A stretch of DNA of 8,011 nucleotides, taken from an uncultured Synergistaceae bacterium. Lineage in GTDB: Bacteria > Synergistota > Synergistia > Synergistales > Aminobacteriaceae. Positions within the stretch are counted from its first letter, which is position 1. Every line of letters starts with the position of its first letter. Positions 6,464-8,011 of this stretch are shown piece after piece. Under the pieces are notes generated by a model, which worked only from the letters and a program-made list of their open reading frames with translations, had not been told where the DNA came from and did not search any database. Position numbers and translations under genes: made by a program. Where the stretch lies: assembly GCA_937870605.1 (NCBI GenBank), contig CALMZW010000149.1, forward strand, positions 1-8,011. Direction: 5' to 3'.

Positions 6464-7011
6464 CGCGAATACGAACGGAGCGAGTACATATCCCCGCCGA
6501 AGCAGTCCGCCGCGACCACGAGGGGCAGGTCCCGAACAACGAGCCGGCGGATCGCTTCGGCGCCGAGGTCTTCATACGCGATCAGCTCCGCTTCGAGAAC
6601 GCACCGCGCCATCAGGGACGCAACGCCCCCCGTGGCGCCGAAATATACGGCCGGGAATCGCCGCATCGCGTCGAGAACGTCGCGCGAACGGCTTCCCTTG
6701 CCGATCGTTCCCCGCACGCCGCGCTCCAGAAGCGCAGGCGTATAGGTGTCCATGCGCCCGCTCGTGGTCGGCCCAATGGGGCCGATGACCGAGCCCGGCC
6801 GTGCGGGGGCGGGGCCGGCGTAAAAGATCACGGCGCCTTCCGGCGGAAAGGGAAGGGGCCCGCCCGCCCGGATCGCCTCGTCCATCCGGCTGTGCGCCGC
6901 ATCCCGCGCGGTATAGATCGTTCCCGACAGCAGCACCCGGTCCCCCGCATGCAGGGATCGCACTGTTCCTTCGTCGAACGGCGCGCGGAGCGCCGTCGCA
7001 TTCTCGTTCAC
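6460..7011 (-). CDS. class I fumarate hydratase, beta (C-terminal) subunit
   Basis: This 183-residue subunit pairs with the adjacent alpha subunit to form an iron-sulfur hydro-lyase interconverting fumarate and (S)-malate. Visible family motifs are GTIYTARDAAHSR at 30-42, GPIGPTTSGRMD at 77-88 (substrate-binding region) and TIGKG at 102-106. The size matches the separate beta chains of two-subunit enzymes (about 180-200). The start is GTG at 7009-7011, and its last base and the next form GTGA with the alpha stop, a four-base overlap. GGAGG seven bases upstream lies inside the alpha gene, which is classic translational coupling. The stop shares CTAG with the UspA-type gene running toward it. 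L(+)-tartrate dehydratase beta (TtdB) is homologous and cannot be fully excluded. Confidence 0.93.
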   Translation of the reverse strand: MNENATALRAPFDEGTVRSLHAGDRVLLSGTIYTARDAAHSRMDEAIRAGGPLPFPPEGAVIFYAGPAPARPGSVIGPIGPTTSGRMDTYTPALLERGVRGTIGKGSRSRDVLDAMRRFPAVYFGATGGVASLMARCVLEAELIAYEDLGAEAIRRLVVRDLPLVVAADCFGGDMYSLRSYSR

Positions 7012-7877
7012 CGGTCTCCCTCCGTTCCGCCGATCTCCCGAACGACGTGCCTGTTCGCATGGCAGCAGATATTCACCGCCGCGGGCAATCCCGCGATGTG
7101 CGTCGGGGCGTATTCGACGGCGACCGAGAGGGCCGTCGTATCGCCGCCGTACCCGGCGGGACCGATCCCCAGTTCATTCGCCGCCCTCAGTATGTCCGAT
7201 TCGAGCGCCGCATAGCGCGGATCCGGATTCGGCGTTCCCGCCGGACGCAGCAGCGCGCGCTTCGCGAGCAGGGCGACGCTTTCGAAATCGCCTCCGATCC
7301 CGACGCCGACCACGATGGGAGGGCACGGATTCGGACCGGCCTTTTCGACGGCGCCGGTCACGAAACGAACGACTCCGTCGCGCCCCGAGGCGGGCGTCAG
7401 CATCGCGAGGGCGCTCATGTTCTCGCTTCCGAAGCCCTTCGGCGCCGCTGTGATCCGGATGCGGCGCCCCGGAACGATACGGACATGCAGAATCGCCGGC
7501 GTGTTATCCTTCGTATTCTTCCGGTCGAACAGCGGGTCCGACACGACCGAGGCGCGCAGATAGCCGTCGCGGTACGCCTGCCGCACCCCCTCGTCTACGG
7601 CCGCTTCGAGGGATCCGCCGCAGATATGGACGTCCTGCCCGAGATCCAGAAACACGACCGCCATGCCGCAGTCCTGACACAGGGGGGTCTTCTCGCGCTC
7701 CGCGAGGTCGATATTCCCGAGTATTTCCGAAAGGACGGAGCGGCCGAGCGGAGAACGCTCCTCCGCGGCGCTCCGGCGGATCAGCGCGCGCATGTCTTCG
7801 GGAAGGACCGTATTCGCCTCGAGAAACATCTCGCGGATCACGTTCGTGACGGATTCGGCGGAAATGTCGCACACCAT
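7008..7877 (-). CDS. class I fumarate hydratase, alpha (N-terminal, Fe-S) subunit
   Basis: This 289-residue subunit carries the 4Fe-4S cluster of the class I fumarase (or tartrate dehydratase) family. Three cysteine sites match the family's cluster ligands: Cys67 in PLCQDCGMAVVF, Cys185 in PNPCPPIVVGVGIGG, and Cys271 or Cys272 in VNICCHANRH. KGFGSENMS at 147-155 and GYGGDTTAL at 242-250 are further family segments. The family usually reads CQDTG where this has CQDCG. Clusters of this kind are oxygen-sensitive, which suits an anaerobe. The frame is open to 7940, but the start chosen is the ATG at 7875-7877: GGGGTGAT at 7881-7888 is a good ribosome-binding site, and family members begin shortly before this N-terminal helix. 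The longer start overlaps the -10 candidate. The enzyme would feed malate/fumarate in a partial TCA route; TtdA is the alternative. Confidence 0.93.
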   Translation of the reverse strand: MVCDISAESVTNVIREMFLEANTVLPEDMRALIRRSAAEERSPLGRSVLSEILGNIDLAEREKTPLCQDCGMAVVFLDLGQDVHICGGSLEAAVDEGVRQAYRDGYLRASVVSDPLFDRKNTKDNTPAILHVRIVPGRRIRITAAPKGFGSENMSALAMLTPASGRDGVVRFVTGAVEKAGPNPCPPIVVGVGIGGDFESVALLAKRALLRPAGTPNPDPRYAALESDILRAANELGIGPAGYGGDTTALSVAVEYAPTHIAGLPAAVNICCHANRHVVREIGGTEGDR

Positions 7878-7896
7878 GGGATCACCCCGTTTCGTG

Positions 7897-7925
7897 AAAA
7901 AACACAGGGGCCGGATGGCCCCTGT
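7897..7925 (-). terminator. intrinsic terminator or attenuator in front of the fumarase genes
   Basis: Perfect 9-base arms ACAGGGGCC (7904-7912) and GGCCCCTGT (7917-7925) enclose the four-base loop GGAT. Read on the minus strand, the GC-rich hairpin is followed after one G by six T residues (7897-7902), the hallmark of a rho-independent terminator. It ends only 20 bases before the fumarase alpha ATG, downstream of a TATAAT box. It may terminate the gene entering from the right edge, or act as an attenuator in the fumarase leader. Confidence 0.8.
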
Positions 7926-7938
7926 CGATACGCTCTTC

Positions 7939-7944
7939 ATTATA
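7939..7944 (-). promoter_or_regulatory. candidate -10 box of the fumarase operon
   Basis: A perfect TATAAT is read on the minus strand. No good -35 lies 16-18 bases upstream (CAGGCG is the best-placed hexamer), so an activator or coincidence is possible. Transcription would begin near 7932, just before the terminator-like hairpin. Confidence 0.4.
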
Positions 7945-7970
7945 CTCCCAATATCGGCGTTCGCCTGAGA

Positions 7971-8011
7971 CTAGCTGAGCAGGGTAAGCATGACGCCTGC
8001 GGCGACGGCTG
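7971..8011 (-). CDS. probable C-terminal end of a gene entering from the right edge
   Basis: One minus-strand frame reads AVAAGVMLTLLS and then stops with TAG at 7971-7973. The residues are hydrophobic, and most codons end in G or C, as in the other genes, so this could be the last helix of a membrane protein lying upstream of the fumarase genes. Twelve residues cannot identify it. An opposing plus-strand ATG at 7990-7992 (M-T-P-A-A-T-A) with AGGG upstream is an alternative reading. Confidence 0.42.
   Translation of the reverse strand, partial: AVAAGVMLTLLS

Noticed and set aside
5938..7215. 425-codon plus-strand frame across the UspA-type and fumarase beta genes
   Set aside because: It has Arg-, Gly- and Ala-rich shadow composition, and both genes it crosses have clear family motifs.
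7938..7940. Upstream ATG as the start of fumarase alpha (21 extra residues)
   Set aside because: The extension crosses a terminator hairpin and is foreign to the family; the ATG at 7877 has a better ribosome-binding site. It is kept only as a possible leader frame.
1..8011. Mobile element, prophage, CRISPR array or defence island
   Set aside because: I saw no transposase, integrase or phage gene, no regularly spaced direct repeats, no obvious drop in GC and no known defence domain.

Overview
The window is a GC-rich bacterial chromosome segment, densely packed with ordinary-looking genes. The organism is a diderm (outer-membrane) bacterium. It encodes an HX4E lipid A-type acyltransferase and a signal-peptide-bearing patatin joined to a POTRA and a beta-barrel. 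It also encodes an orphan CheX-type phosphatase, a glutamate/C4-dicarboxylate symporter and an oxygen-sensitive two-subunit class I fumarase, which suggests an anaerobic amino-acid or organic-acid user. Synergistota is my best guess at the phylum, but that is inference from the gene mix and not proven by the sequence. I see no transposase, integrase, tRNA, rRNA, CRISPR array or prophage gene.

Layout. (1) 1-102: probable first codons of a minus-strand gene running off the left edge, then a short GC-rich spacer. (2) 103-2193, minus: a type Vd autotransporter-like patatin phospholipase. (3) 2194-2435: divergent intergenic region with one promoter candidate for each side, a stem-loop in the patatin leader and a possible 3-codon ORF in the transporter leader. 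(4) 2436-3641, plus: a DAACS-family symporter with a TTG start. (5) 3681-3717: a hairpin between convergent genes, probably a bidirectional terminator. (6) 5561 to 3741, minus: a compact three-gene unit of overlapping genes, in order lipid A-type acyltransferase, RuvX/YqgF-like RNase H-fold protein and CheX-like protein. (7) 5562-5659: divergent promoter region with a palindromic -10 element. (8) 5660-6463, plus: a two-domain UspA-type protein. (9) 7877 to 6460, minus: class I fumarate hydratase alpha and beta subunits, translationally coupled through GTGA. The beta stop shares CTAG with the stop of the UspA-type gene. (10) 7878-8011: a fumarase leader with a terminator-like hairpin, a TATAAT box and the probable last codons of another minus-strand gene.

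How the genes fit together. The symporter (import of acidic amino acids or C4-dicarboxylates) and the fumarase (fumarate/malate interconversion) could serve the same central carbon flow, but they are not one operon. The acyltransferase and the patatin autotransporter both concern the envelope. The CheX-like and RuvX-like genes follow the acyltransferase with overlapping ends, so they are probably co-transcribed with it, although no shared function is evident. I did not find convincing evidence of an undescribed multi-gene system. The items most worth a second look are the attenuator-like leader of the fumarase genes, the divergent RuvX-like protein in a lipid A/CheX operon, the type Vd architecture and the palindromic shared promoter.
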